Shown: positions 54,910-63,971 of the stretch, in pieces
Position numbering within the stretch: the first letter of the stretch is position 1
Layout: every line of letters starts with the position of its first letter
Assembly (NCBI GenBank): GCA_041390125.1
Contig: JAWKQN010000014.1
Coordinates: 113,106 to 177,105, forward strand
DNA: 64,000 nucleotides
Origin: Gemmatimonadota bacterium
Lineage (GTDB): Bacteria; Gemmatimonadota; Gemmatimonadetes; Longimicrobiales; Gaopeijiaceae
Reading direction: 5' to 3'
Notes under the pieces: generated by a model
What the model was told of the DNA's origin: nothing
What the model saw: only the letters and a program-made list of their open reading frames with translations
Database searches by the model: none
Made by a program: the position numbers and the translations under genes

Positions 54910-56262
54910 TCAGCGCGGCGCCCGCACCACCTCCCCTCCCCGCACCACCACGTCCACCGAACGCAGCACCGTCATGTCCGTGAGCGGGTCCCCCCGCACG
55001 GCGATGATGTCGGCGAGACTCCCCGGGGCCAGCGTCCCCAGGTCATCGCGCCGGAAGAAGCGGCCGGGCCACAGGGTCGCGGACTGGATCACCTCCATCG
55101 GCGGCACGCCGAGCTCCACCCACTTCACCATCTCCCGCCAGGTGCTGTCCGTGTGGAACATGCTGGGGATGCCGGAGTCGGTGCCGATCAGCATCCGCAC
55201 GCCGGTCTCGCGCAGCTCGGCGAACTTGTCCGGAAGGCGCGGGATCCGGCTGGGGAAGAGCGCGTAGTACGGCAGCCACGGAATGTGCTCCAGCGAAGCG
55301 CGGATCTCGTCCGCCATCTCGGACGGCATCCCCGCGCGCCAGGACGGATCATCCAACCGCTCCGGGAAGACCTCGCCCGTGTACTGCATCACGTACAGCG
55401 GCGAGATGGTGGGCGTCCACCAGAGCGCGGAGTTCCGCTCGCGCAGCGCCTGCAACACGTCCGGCGCGTAGCCCGGCGCGGTCCCCAGTCCCGTGTGCTC
55501 GAAGTTGTCGATGCCGTGTTCGAGCCCCACGCGGATCTCGTCCATGCGGTGCGCATGGGCCACCACGGGCTTCCCGGCGGCGTGCGCGGTGGTCACGACC
55601 GCCGCGACCTCGTCGTGGGTGAGCTGGTCCTGGTCGATGAGCTTGATGACGTCCACCCCCGCATCGATCAGGCGCTGCGTCTTGGCGCGCGCATCGGCCG
55701 CTCCGTCGATCCCCCACCGATACTCCGCCTGCCACGGCTCGTAGGGCGCCTTCTGCAGGAACGGTCCCGAGATGAAGAGCCGCGGACCCGGGATCTCGCC
55801 GGCAGCGATCTTCCGGCGCGTCGCGAGCAGCTCGTCCAGCGGACCGCCCAGGTCGCGCGCACAGGTCACCCCGGCCTGGAGGAGCTGGGCCGCACCGATG
55901 GCCATGATCTCCTCGTCGCGACCGCCGTACAGCTCGTCCCACCGCGCGTAGTCGCCGTGGCCGAGGAGCTGGAGATGGACGTGCATGTCGCAGAGGCCGG
56001 GGAGGACGGTCATGCCGTTGGCGTCCACCCGCCGGACGCCGGCCGGGATGGTCACCGCGGACGCGGGGCCCACCGCGACGATGCGCTCGCCCGCCACGAG
56101 CACCACGCCGTTCTCGAGGACGGGCCCGCCGTAGCCGTCGATCACGCGCCCGCCCACGATGGCCAGGGTGGGCTCCTGGGCGTTGATCGACGAAGCGGTG
56201 CAGAGCACCGGCAGGAACGCCAGCAGGATCGTGATGCCGGCTTCGGGGGCGGACGGACGCAT
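54910..56262 (-). CDS. Exported metal-dependent amidohydrolase
   Basis: About 450 residues from ATG 56262. A signal peptide (ILLAFLPVLCTASSINAQ) precedes the amidohydrolase fold. Metal residues are present: HVH in CDMHVHLQL, the carboxylated Lys in VDVIKLIDQ, His in VVAHAHRM and HTG, and Asp in LIGTDSGIP. C-terminal APGSLADIIAVRGDPL closes the composite beta domain. Likely hydrolyses a cyclic amide, peptide or lactone outside the cytoplasm. An upstream start at 56331 adds residues not resembling a signal. Confidence 0.87.
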   Translation of the reverse strand: MRPSAPEAGITILLAFLPVLCTASSINAQEPTLAIVGGRVIDGYGGPVLENGVVLVAGERIVAVGPASAVTIPAGVRRVDANGMTVLPGLCDMHVHLQLLGHGDYARWDELYGGRDEEIMAIGAAQLLQAGVTCARDLGGPLDELLATRRKIAAGEIPGPRLFISGPFLQKAPYEPWQAEYRWGIDGAADARAKTQRLIDAGVDVIKLIDQDQLTHDEVAAVVTTAHAAGKPVVAHAHRMDEIRVGLEHGIDNFEHTGLGTAPGYAPDVLQALRERNSALWWTPTISPLYVMQYTGEVFPERLDDPSWRAGMPSEMADEIRASLEHIPWLPYYALFPSRIPRLPDKFAELRETGVRMLIGTDSGIPSMFHTDSTWREMVKWVELGVPPMEVIQSATLWPGRFFRRDDLGTLAPGSLADIIAVRGDPLTDMTVLRSVDVVVRGGEVVRAPR

Positions 56263-56376
56263 GGACGCTCGCGGGAAAAGGGAGGCGGCAAGCATGAGCG
56301 GCGCCGGAGCCCGACGCAATCGCGCGGGCACGCGCGTGGCGCGCTACGGCCTGCCCGGGCGGATCCGCTCGGGCCG

Positions 56377-56772
56377 CTAACCTTCCGCGTAGGCCTCCAC
56401 CCGCAGCCCCGGGATGCGACCGAACTCGCGCACGTTCCGGGTGACCACCGGCTGGCCGTGGGCAAGCGCGGTCGCACCGATCCACAGGTCGTTGGCCCCG
56501 ATCAGCAGACCGTTGGCCTTCAGGTACCGGTACGCCTGCCCGTACTCCCAGCACACCTCGGGCGTGCAGTCGAGCATCCGGAAGGGGCGGATGAGCTCCA
56601 TCCACAGGTTTCGATCGCCGGGCGGCAACCCAGCTGCCAGCTCGCCCGCGATGGTGAAGGTGATGAAGAGCGGGGTCTTCGCGTGAGACTCCAGAAAGCG
56701 GTGCGCCGGCCCCTCGACGCCCCGGCGGAGTTCGCGCTCCAGGTCGATGAGGAACGTGGTCTCGAGAATCAC
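56377..56772 (-). CDS. PIN-domain toxin (VapC-like)
   Basis: 131 residues from GTG 56772. PIN residues: E/D in ILETTFLIDLER, E in TIAGELAAGL, D in GANDLWIGAT. The start VILETTFLIDLE has Glu in place of the more usual Asp. It overlaps the antitoxin stop by GTGA. Confidence 0.85.
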   Translation of the reverse strand: MILETTFLIDLERELRRGVEGPAHRFLESHAKTPLFITFTIAGELAAGLPPGDRNLWMELIRPFRMLDCTPEVCWEYGQAYRYLKANGLLIGANDLWIGATALAHGQPVVTRNVREFGRIPGLRVEAYAEG

Positions 56773-57017
56773 CGCCCGGACCACTTGTCCCCAGGAGGCG
56801 CATCCTCCCGGTCGTTGGCGTCGACCTGGTCGAGGGCCTCGGCCGGATAGGTGGGCCCCCGCTCCCGCACCCGGGCAAGCAGCTCGCGCCCGGTCAGCGC
56901 CGCGTCCGGCCACTCCGCTCGCATGACGACCTCGCTGAAGGATTCATCCGGGCTGCGACGGGCGCGACGCAGCCGCTCGTAGGCTTCGAGCTTCAGGGAG
57001 ATGGTCTTCGTGGCCAT
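56769..57017 (-). CDS. VapB-like antitoxin
   Basis: 82 residues from ATG 57017: ATKTISLKLEAYERLRRARRSPDESFSEVVMRA, the DUF217-type VapB start and helix-turn-helix-like region. A 21-bp perfect palindrome (57014-57034) covers the start codon, pointing to autoregulation. Confidence 0.83.
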   Translation of the reverse strand: MATKTISLKLEAYERLRRARRSPDESFSEVVMRAEWPDAALTGRELLARVRERGPTYPAEALDQVDANDREDAPPGDKWSGR

Positions 57018-57034
57018 GCATGCATCATGCATGG
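57014..57034. promoter_or_regulatory. 21-bp perfect palindrome over antitoxin start
   Basis: CCATGCATG-CAT-CATGCATGG, 9-bp arms, containing the ATG complement at 57015-57017. Likely operator. Confidence 0.85.
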
Positions 57035-57083
57035 TCTGTGCGTCGAGGTCAAGGGAGTCAGGGGACCTGGAGCTCCCACCGGG

Positions 57084-58022
57084 TCACGACCGAGCAGATC
57101 GGTCGCATTCTCCCACGGATCCAGGCGGAGTCCGGCCTCCCCGGAGCGCACGGATCACGAGACCCGTGGTCAGGATGGCAGACGTATCCGCGTGCTCCGA
57201 GTAGCGCGCGCCATCGCTCTGGTCCGGCACCCGGAGGACCGGCGCGCCCGACCACGATCCGTCAGGAAGCTGGGCAGCGTGCAGCCAGGCGATCTCGTCA
57301 CCCGGGTCCAGGCCCAGGAGCGTGCGCACCGTCAGGCGCTGCGCCGCCTCGAACGCGCTCGGCGGATCACCCTCCGGGAGGACGAGGCCGTGCCGCACGG
57401 GGTCCGGGATGCCGCCGCTCGCGTCCAGGAACTCAAGGCTGAGCGCGTTCGCGTAGCTGTCTGAGCTCCACCAGAAGGACGTCCAGCCCGTCCCGGGTCG
57501 GAAGACCGCGAGGTGGGTCTCGCGAAGCGTGCGTAGCTGCTCCACCGGGACACCCGCGGCCAGCAGGGCCAGCCCGGCGTTCGGGGTGACGTCCTCATGT
57601 GCGTGGGCCCAGCTGCCGAAGCGGGCCGCATTGAACGTGTGGGCCCGGCCCTCGGCATCGAAGAAGGGACGCAGGAGCGACTCGGCGTCCGCCCGCGAGA
57701 TGCGGTCCCTCTGTGCGAGGAAGCGGACCACCCAACTGGTAGTATCCGCATCGCATGCAGCGTTGCGGTTGTAGCCCCAGCCTGCGGCGCGACGCTCCGC
57801 CTCCAGGAACGCAGCGGCACGCGCGCACGCAGCGTGGACTCGTTCGTCCTCCGGGAACACGGACGCGAGGCAGGTCCCCGCCACCGCCGTGATCCACGCG
57901 TCCGAGCGGCCGGGCTCCAGATCGTAGTCCCGCCAGCTCCCGTCGCGCTCCTGCAGCGCGAGCAACCGGTCCGTGGCGCGGTGCACCACCCCGACGTCAG
58001 TGCCGAGGGCCGGGCTTGGCAT
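57084..58022 (-). CDS. Squalene-cyclase/prenyltransferase-repeat protein
   Basis: 312 residues. Alpha/alpha-barrel repeats with QW-type motifs: LALQERDGSWRDY near residue 25 and AAQLPDGSWSG near 250, plus AWITAVAGTCLA. That is the fold of class II terpene cyclases. The catalytic DxDD of full cyclases is not evident, and the length is about half of theirs; so it may be a truncated family member or a regulatory domain. It overlaps the upstream gene by 26 bases. Confidence 0.7.
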   Translation of the reverse strand: MPSPALGTDVGVVHRATDRLLALQERDGSWRDYDLEPGRSDAWITAVAGTCLASVFPEDERVHAACARAAAFLEAERRAAGWGYNRNAACDADTTSWVVRFLAQRDRISRADAESLLRPFFDAEGRAHTFNAARFGSWAHAHEDVTPNAGLALLAAGVPVEQLRTLRETHLAVFRPGTGWTSFWWSSDSYANALSLEFLDASGGIPDPVRHGLVLPEGDPPSAFEAAQRLTVRTLLGLDPGDEIAWLHAAQLPDGSWSGAPVLRVPDQSDGARYSEHADTSAILTTGLVIRALRGGRTPPGSVGECDRSARS

Positions 58023-59127
58023 AGACCGTGGCGTGGGAGAGGGTCTGGTCGGCGAAGCCCAGACTCAGGAACTCGGTGGTCGCTCCGCCCCAGTGTGTGT
58101 GGAGCGCGGCGGTGAAGCGCTCGAGCGTCCACGCAGCGGGTGCGGAGGAGGAGGGTGTGCGCGCCGCGATCTCAGCGGGAGTCGGTCGGCGCCGGTCTTT
58201 CATCTCCGCCGACGCAGGCGCGGTCAACGCGTCGAACGCCCCGTGCACCCACGCCTCCAGCGCACAGCGCTCCGGCGCGGCCACCGCCTGACACGAGAGG
58301 TCCACCTTGCAGCGTCCGAAGTACACGATCCGGGACGCGTCATCCAGCACGAAATCGTGTCCGGTGGTCACCGCCTGCGGACGGAGCGCACCGAACCGCT
58401 GCTCGAAGTCGGCGACGACCTCCTCCAACACACACGCGGCCTCCCCACCCAGCCGGCAGGACCCGGTCAGGGACGCGCGGGTCGGCGCGGCGTGGCCGGC
58501 ATAGATGCGCAGTGCCAGCAGGCGTCCTCCGCGCACGGCCACTCCCAGTCCCACGGGGAGCGCATGCGGGGCCAGGCACTGCATCCAGCGTGCGACCTCG
58601 GGCTCCAGCGCGCGCGGAGCCAGTGGCGCCAGCAGATCCGCGACGCGCTGCCAGCGCTGAAGCGGCGTGCCGTGCCGCAGGTTCACGTAGAGACGCAGCT
58701 CGGAGGGCTGGGCACCGATCACGGCACCGAGCCAGATGCCGCCCCACAGCCGGTCCCGATCCTCCGGGCTCGCCGGCAAGGCCGCGGACGCGATCTCCTG
58801 CAGCAGCTCCGCGACGCCCTCACCCTCGACGTGCGTGAGCAACGTACGCGCGGTGTTCAGCGCGTCGGGGATCTGCCGGCTCACCGGTGCCGCGCGCGCA
58901 CCCGGCTCGACCAGGATGCGCAGACCCCCGCCCTGCCCGCCCGACTTGAACGAGTAGACGAGGGGCGTGCCGTCGTGGCAGAGCGAAGGTCTGCGCTCCC
59001 ACGGCTCGCCAGGATCCGCCACCGCGTCCAGGAGCGCGGCGTGCAGACGGCGGCCCGGATGGGCCGCCGCCTGTCCACCGAAGCAGGCGTCGAAGACGCC
59101 GTGCGCGCTCCGGGCGATGCCGCTCAC
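57997..59127 (-). CDS. ABBA aromatic-prenyltransferase-like protein (tentative)
   Basis: 376 residues. Alternating beta strands and helices with ELRLYVNLRHGTPLQRWQRVADLL and LGVAVRGGRLLALRIYAG, like the strand pairs of ABBA prenyltransferases. A conserved Arg/Lys/Tyr pyrophosphate shield is not obvious. It lies between a glycine-rich gene (ATGA overlap) and a terpene-cyclase-repeat gene. If correct, it would attach a prenyl group to an aromatic substrate. I am not sure. Confidence 0.45.
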   Translation of the reverse strand: MSGIARSAHGVFDACFGGQAAAHPGRRLHAALLDAVADPGEPWERRPSLCHDGTPLVYSFKSGGQGGGLRILVEPGARAAPVSRQIPDALNTARTLLTHVEGEGVAELLQEIASAALPASPEDRDRLWGGIWLGAVIGAQPSELRLYVNLRHGTPLQRWQRVADLLAPLAPRALEPEVARWMQCLAPHALPVGLGVAVRGGRLLALRIYAGHAAPTRASLTGSCRLGGEAACVLEEVVADFEQRFGALRPQAVTTGHDFVLDDASRIVYFGRCKVDLSCQAVAAPERCALEAWVHGAFDALTAPASAEMKDRRRPTPAEIAARTPSSSAPAAWTLERFTAALHTHWGGATTEFLSLGFADQTLSHATVYAKPGPRH

Positions 59128-59876
59128 GTCTTCTGCAGCACCTGGATGGTCGCGGGGTTGCCGGCCACACCGGCGGTGCCGGTCTGTCCGTTCGCACCCT
59201 GCGGGCCCGAGCCCGCGCCCGCACCGGAGGGGTTGCCGTTGCCGCCGTCTCCGCCGCCCCCGCCGCCGCCGCCGATCCCGCGCGAGCCGGCCGCACCACC
59301 GATCCCACCCGCCATGGAATCCGGCGTCTCCGGCACGATGTTGGGGAACGGCGCGTTGGCATCGTACAGGATCAGCACCACACCGCCGTTGCCCCCGCGG
59401 CCGCCGTTGCCGGCATCGCCGCCGTCGCCACCACGGCCGCCCTGACCGCCGTTGCCGCCCCGGCCCTGCTGGGCGTGCGGCTCGCAGCCCTTCCCGCTGC
59501 CCCCGGCACCCCCGTCCCCGCCGTCCTGACCGTCCTGGCCCTGACCACCATTGCCGCCGTTGCCGCCCCGACCGCCGTTGCCGCCCCGGAAGTTGAGCGT
59601 CACGGGCCCGACGAACTGATTGGCATCGAGCGTGATGACGGCACCCTGGCCGCCGTTGTCCCCGTTCTCGCCACTCTGTCCGCTCGCGCCGGTCGCACCC
59701 TGACCGCCGTGCCCACCCTGACTGCCGTTGGTGGGGGCTTCGTCACCCCAGGTCGAGCACTCCGCGTCCTTCCCCTTCCCTCCGTTCGGGGCCTTCCCTC
59801 CCGGAGGGGGCGCGGCGCCCGGTGCGCCGTGCGCTCCGTCCTTCCCGTTGGTCCCTGGTCCACTGAATGTCGGCAT
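59124..59876 (-). CDS. Extremely glycine-rich repeat protein
   Basis: 250 residues, about 40 % Gly, with repeated GGNGG, GGxGGxGG, GGDGG and GQGG units interrupted at NQFVGPVTLNF and VVLILYDANAPFP. It starts directly at MPTFSGPGTNG, without a signal peptide. The composition is like PGRS or glycine-rich fibre proteins. It overlaps the next gene by ATGA, so it is translated with it. Structural or scaffold role is a guess. Confidence 0.7.
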   Translation of the reverse strand: MPTFSGPGTNGKDGAHGAPGAAPPPGGKAPNGGKGKDAECSTWGDEAPTNGSQGGHGGQGATGASGQSGENGDNGGQGAVITLDANQFVGPVTLNFRGGNGGRGGNGGNGGQGQDGQDGGDGGAGGSGKGCEPHAQQGRGGNGGQGGRGGDGGDAGNGGRGGNGGVVLILYDANAPFPNIVPETPDSMAGGIGGAAGSRGIGGGGGGGGDGGNGNPSGAGAGSGPQGANGQTGTAGVAGNPATIQVLQKT

Positions 59877-59906
59877 GTTCGTTCCTCCCTGCGTTCTGGC
59901 AGTGGC

Positions 59907-60605
59907 TCAGTTGACGTGACGGATCTGGACCGCGTCGACCTTGGTGAAGTGGCCCGGCGAGACCTGACCCGATCCGTAGACGAGGATGTTGTTGAAGATC
60001 AGCGTCGAGAATCCCTGGAACGTGACGTGGTCGTCCGGGCAGACGATCAGATCGGGCGCGACGAACGCTTTGATGCCCTTCGCGCGCTCGAGCATGTTGG
60101 AGATCACCGCGGCCACGTGCGGCTCCTTGGCCTCGGCCTCGTCCACGTACCCGTACAGCATGTTCGTGGCGAGCTGCTGCACGGCCTGCTGCTGGCGCGG
60201 CTCCAACCGCTCGAAGCGGAACTTCTTGAGCGGCAGATCCGTCATGCAGACCTCCCGCAGCGGAGAGCAGGCATGGTTGCCGCCGCGCAGCGCCGAGGGT
60301 CGCTCGAAGGCCTTGCGGGCCACCGCGTTGGGGATGCCGACCCAGTTCTTCAGATCGTCGAGCGACACCGGCTCCAACGGGTGCACCCACTGCGCGTACT
60401 CGCGGATGGGCCGGATCAGTCCGTCGAGGCAGATGATGGGAAGCGCCACCTTCTTCGGTGGCTTCAGGCGGTAGATCTCCAGACGCTCCGCGAAGCGTTC
60501 GGCGGAGACCTCCACCAGATATTCCTTGTGGTCTTCGATCTTGCCCGACTTCCGCGGTGTGCTCTTCCTCGCGGCCGGTCGGCTCGGCTTCTTGCGCTCG
60601 GGCAT
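59907..60605 (-). CDS. Unknown protein in the glycine-rich operon
   Basis: 232 residues from ATG 60605 with GGGAGG upstream. Basic N-terminus (PERKKPSRPAARKSTPRKSG), then KPPKKVALPIICLDGLIRPI, MTDLPLKKFRFERLEPRQQQ, and a beta-rich C-terminus (FQGFSTLIFNNILVYGSGQ). I recognise no family. It lies between the small lectin-like gene and the glycine-rich gene. Confidence 0.6.
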   Translation of the reverse strand: MPERKKPSRPAARKSTPRKSGKIEDHKEYLVEVSAERFAERLEIYRLKPPKKVALPIICLDGLIRPIREYAQWVHPLEPVSLDDLKNWVGIPNAVARKAFERPSALRGGNHACSPLREVCMTDLPLKKFRFERLEPRQQQAVQQLATNMLYGYVDEAEAKEPHVAAVISNMLERAKGIKAFVAPDLIVCPDDHVTFQGFSTLIFNNILVYGSGQVSPGHFTKVDAVQIRHVN

Positions 60606-60733
60606 CCTTCGTCCTCCCATCTTCCGGGGTTCACGCGAACCGGACGGCCGCGTCGGGGATGCACCAGATGCGTCGGGGGTGGGCATCCGGTTGAGGACGC
60701 GCAGCGCAGCATCGATTCAGGACAACGAGCCGG

Positions 60734-61105
60734 CTAGTCACCGAGGACCGGCGGGCCGGGATCCTCCGTCTCCACGACGGGCAGCTCGACCACTTCCGCG
60801 ATCACGAGCACCGACACCCAACCCTCGAACGGGTCGTCCGGCTTCTTGTCCGTGAGCGCGACCTGGATCTGGAAGTCGATCTGGTTCGGATTGCGGATCG
60901 CGAGGATGTCGGTATCGATGAGCAACGACCGGAGGTGGTGATCCTTGTCCGTGTAGTTGATGGCGAAGCCGTTGAGCGCCACCTCGGCGCGCAGGATCGA
61001 CTGCACGCTGGGCACGGACACCGTGCGTTGGATGTTGCGGAACCCGAGGGGCCCCGCGAGACCGGAGTCGAAGACGATGGGAACGTTGAGAAGGCGGATG
61101 GCCAT
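60734..61105 (-). CDS. Small beta-rich protein, H-type-lectin-like (tentative)
   Basis: 123 residues, MAIRLLNVPIVFDSG…, with strands AEVALNGFAINYTDKD, HHLRSLLIDTDI, NQIDFQIQVALTDKKPDD and GWVSVLVIAEVV. The pattern recalls H-type lectin sandwiches, but similarity is only by eye. First gene of the five-gene minus-strand operon. GGAGG (61113-61117 on the complement) precedes the start. Confidence 0.55.
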   Translation of the reverse strand: MAIRLLNVPIVFDSGLAGPLGFRNIQRTVSVPSVQSILRAEVALNGFAINYTDKDHHLRSLLIDTDILAIRNPNQIDFQIQVALTDKKPDDPFEGWVSVLVIAEVVELPVVETEDPGPPVLGD

Positions 61106-61348
61106 GGGTGCCTCCGTCGGGGAGGATCGGGATGGATGGCGCGCGCAGCGTGCGCGCGGATCGAGGGCGAGGGTCTCGCCCCCTCTGCCTGAAGCGCCGT
61201 CCCGGACCGGGAGGGTCAGACGGGCGACCGGGTGGGAGACGGGTGGCGGGCGGTAGCCCGGCCACAGCAGGGGCGGACGTCCCGGGCGCGGCGGCCGCAG
61301 AGCGGGTCCGCCCTACCGTCGAAGGCCCGCCGGGCCCATGATGGGCCG

Positions 61349-61762
61349 ATGAGCTCCGAAGTCGGCATCCGTGTCCTCGCCTGCGTGCTGCGGCGGGGCC
61401 CTGCGCTCCTCATCTGCCGCCGCCCCGACCACAAACGGCACGGCGGGCTCTGGGAGTTCCCGGGCGGGAAGGTGGAGCCCGGCGAGAGTGATCTCGACGC
61501 CGCACGTCGTGAGCTGCGCGAGGAGCTGGATCTGGACGTGACGGCCGTCGGCGAGGTGGCGTTCTCGGTCGCCGACCCCGGCTCTGCGTTCGTGATCGAG
61601 TTCCTGGAGGTGGAGGCGGGGGGCGAGCCGGAGTGCCTGGAGCACTCGGAGGTCGCGTGGGTGGAGCCGGAGGAGTTGCTGGGGTATGCGCTGGCGCCGA
61701 GTGATCGGCGGTTTGCGGAATGGCTGGCGCGGGGAGAGGTGGAGTTGGACCGCGGACGCTGA
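61349..61762 (+). CDS. NUDIX hydrolase, MutT-like
   Basis: 137 residues from ATG 61349. Complete Nudix box GKVEPGESDLDAARRELREE (G x5 E x7 REL xEE). ICRRPDHKRHGGLWEFPGG is typical of 8-oxo-dGTP diphosphatase MutT, and EHSEVAWVEPEELLGYALAPSDR closes the domain. It probably cleanses oxidised nucleotides; sequence alone cannot exclude other nucleotide substrates. Confidence 0.9.
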   Translation: MSSEVGIRVLACVLRRGPALLICRRPDHKRHGGLWEFPGGKVEPGESDLDAARRELREELDLDVTAVGEVAFSVADPGSAFVIEFLEVEAGGEPECLEHSEVAWVEPEELLGYALAPSDRRFAEWLARGEVELDRGR

Positions 61763-61817
61763 GGCGCCGGCGATCCGCCGCCTCCTGGACGCGTGAGCGC
61801 CGACGCGGACGATCGAA

Positions 61818-62231
61818 CTACAGATCTCTCGGCCACAACTCCGGGTCGGTCCGCAGCGTCACCGCCGCGAAGTCCCGCAGGTCCAGCGTCGCGATGGCTC
61901 GAGCGCCCAACCGCTCCGCCACGGCCATGACCACGGCATCCACGAGCCCCAGCTCGAGATCCGCGTTCGCGGCGTCGAGGTCACGCGCGCGCTCGACATC
62001 CGACCCGCCGTTCCACTCGACAGCCCACGCGCCGGACGCCACGTCGGCGCGGAACGAGCGCGCAACGGCGGACCCGAGCCGTGACGCCAGGATGTGATCG
62101 ACCTCGGGAAGGATGGCCCAAGGGAGGATCCAGGCGCCCGGATCGGCTTCGAATGCCCCCCGGAGTGTCTGGTGATGACGGTCGTCCTGATCGACCAGCG
62201 CCACGATGGCCCCGGTGTCCGCGACGATCAC
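61818..62231 (-). CDS. PIN-domain toxin (VapC-like)
   Basis: 137 residues from GTG 62231. Acidic PIN positions: D5 in VADTGAIVAL, E in ILPEVDHIL, D in LVDAVVMAVAE, D in ATLDLRDF. Overlaps its antitoxin gene by GTGA. Confidence 0.9.
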   Translation of the reverse strand: MIVADTGAIVALVDQDDRHHQTLRGAFEADPGAWILPWAILPEVDHILASRLGSAVARSFRADVASGAWAVEWNGGSDVERARDLDAANADLELGLVDAVVMAVAERLGARAIATLDLRDFAAVTLRTDPELWPRDL

Positions 62232-62464
62232 AGCTCCTCCCCCATCCCGTGCAACAGCTCCTCGGCCCGCTCCGCGAGCTGCCCATCCCCGCTACGGCCA
62301 GCGCCGAGGCTGGACGGCAGGCGCCGGCCGGTCCGGGTGCGCGTGTACTCGGCCACGGCGGCGCGGATGAGCTCGGCGGCGGAGCGTCCCTCCGCCTCCG
62401 CCAGGGTCTTGAGGCGGCGGTAGTCGGCGGCGTCCAGGTAGACGGTCGTTTTCACGGTGGGCAT
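62228..62464 (-). CDS. Ribbon-helix-helix antitoxin
   Basis: 78 residues from ATG 62464: MPTVKTTVYLDAADYRRLKTLAEAEGRSAAELIRAAV, a clear RHH fold, with an acidic C-terminus for toxin binding. The frame is open further upstream but the extra sequence is not conserved. A palindrome lies 12 bases upstream. Confidence 0.88.
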   Translation of the reverse strand: MPTVKTTVYLDAADYRRLKTLAEAEGRSAAELIRAAVAEYTRTRTGRRLPSSLGAGRSGDGQLAERAEELLHGMGEEL

Positions 62465-62475
62465 AGATATATGGT

Positions 62476-62490
62476 ATATGGCAGCCATAT
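62476..62490. promoter_or_regulatory. Palindromic operator of the RHH antitoxin
   Basis: ATATGG-CAG-CCATAT, perfect 6-bp arms, in an AT-rich stretch 12 bases before the start. A second partial copy (AGATATATGGTATAT) lies next to it. Confidence 0.72.
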
Positions 62491-62714
62491 CTCCGCAACC
62501 CACCAGGCGCTGACAAGGCGAGATTTCCAGATGCGACGGGACGGTCCACGGTCTTCTCGGCAGGACCGAGCTCGGGATACGGGGCCGCCGGGGGTGGGCA
62601 CAGCTAAGCTTTGTATTTACCGCCCTGTCGACATTACATTTATTCCCCTGGACACATGATATCTGTGCCGCTACAGCCCTTTCATTTGTTGCCCAGACGG
62701 ACCTCGAGACCGAC

Positions 62715-63971
62715 ATGATCTACCGGCCGCGAATCACCGACGACGAGATACGGCGTCGTCTCTCAGCCGCCGGTGGTGTCGTGGTCGAGGGTCCCAAGGC
62801 CTGCGGGAAGACGGCAACCGCACGCCACCATGCCGAAAGTGAGGTCCTCCTCGACGTCGATGCGACGGCGCGAACCGCGATCGGTTTCGACCCCGCACTC
62901 GTCCTCGACGGCCCGACACCGCGGCTGATCGACGAGTGGCAGGTCGCTCCAGAGATCTGGAACCATGTGCGTCGGACCATTGATGATCGCCAGGCGCCGG
63001 GGCAGTTCATCCTGACCGGTTCCGCGGTTGCCTCCGATGACACGATTCGTCACACGGGCGCCGGCCGACTCACGCGCGTCCGCTTGCGCCCGATGTCCCT
63101 GTATGAGCTGGACGCTTCGAGCGGTGCGCTCTCCGTGGGAGCCCTGCTACGCGAGGAGCAGGAGCAGGGCGCTCGCTCCACGCTCGAGCCGGAGGCACTC
63201 TTTGAGCTCGTCGCGATCGGTGGTTGGCCCGGTCATCTTACGCGAACTCCATCCAACGCGCTCCAGGCGAACCGCGACTATCTGGACGAGATCCGGCGCA
63301 CCGATGTTCGGCGTGTCGATGAGGTGAACCGCGACCCTGAACGCGTGGGACGCTTCCTTCGGTCCTACGCCAGGAATGTTGCGACACAGGCTTCGATGGC
63401 GACCATCGCTGCGGACACGGGCGGCGCAGACGGGCCCTTGAAGGACGTGACCGCCCTCGAGTATGCCGATGCCCTGACTCGGCTCTTCATCATCGAGGAG
63501 CAACCGGCCTGGGCACCGCACTTGAGATCACGCTCAATCCTCCGCACCTCATCCAAGCGGCACTTTGTCGACCCTTCGTTGGCGGCCGCCGCGCTTCGAG
63601 CCGGTCCTGAACAGCTTCGACGAGACCTCGAACTGTTCGGGCTACTCTTTGAGTCCCTGGTCATCCGCGATCTACGCATCTACGCCCAGGCGGCCGAGGC
63701 ATCGGTTCTCCACTATCGCGACAACACCGGCCTGGAGATCGACGCGATCATCACGACGCCCGCCGGGGCCTGGATCGCACTGGAGGTCAAGCTTGGGGGG
63801 GACACTGCAATCGAGGAAGCTGCCAACAACCTCGTGAAGCTCCGCGATCGAGTAGACACGCAGAGATGTGGCGACCCCGCGGCTCTGGGCGTTGTTGTCG
63901 GCTCCGGCACGTACGCCTACCGTAGGGAGGATGGTGTTTGGGTGCTTCCAATCGGTGTCTGCGGTCCCTAA
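62715..63971 (+). CDS. DUF4143/AAA_14 ATPase, copy 4
   Basis: 418 residues. Variant Walker A GPKACGKTATA near residue 26, Walker B RLIDEWQVAPEIW, FILTGSAVAS, and the C-terminal nuclease-like domain (GLEIDAIITTPAGAWIALEVKL). It differs from copies 1-3 by the W in DEWQ and by Val/Gly in the N-terminus. The upstream 250 bases are AT-rich for this genome. Full length; stop at 63969-63971. Confidence 0.87.
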   Translation: MIYRPRITDDEIRRRLSAAGGVVVEGPKACGKTATARHHAESEVLLDVDATARTAIGFDPALVLDGPTPRLIDEWQVAPEIWNHVRRTIDDRQAPGQFILTGSAVASDDTIRHTGAGRLTRVRLRPMSLYELDASSGALSVGALLREEQEQGARSTLEPEALFELVAIGGWPGHLTRTPSNALQANRDYLDEIRRTDVRRVDEVNRDPERVGRFLRSYARNVATQASMATIAADTGGADGPLKDVTALEYADALTRLFIIEEQPAWAPHLRSRSILRTSSKRHFVDPSLAAAALRAGPEQLRRDLELFGLLFESLVIRDLRIYAQAAEASVLHYRDNTGLEIDAIITTPAGAWIALEVKLGGDTAIEEAANNLVKLRDRVDTQRCGDPAALGVVVGSGTYAYRREDGVWVLPIGVCGP

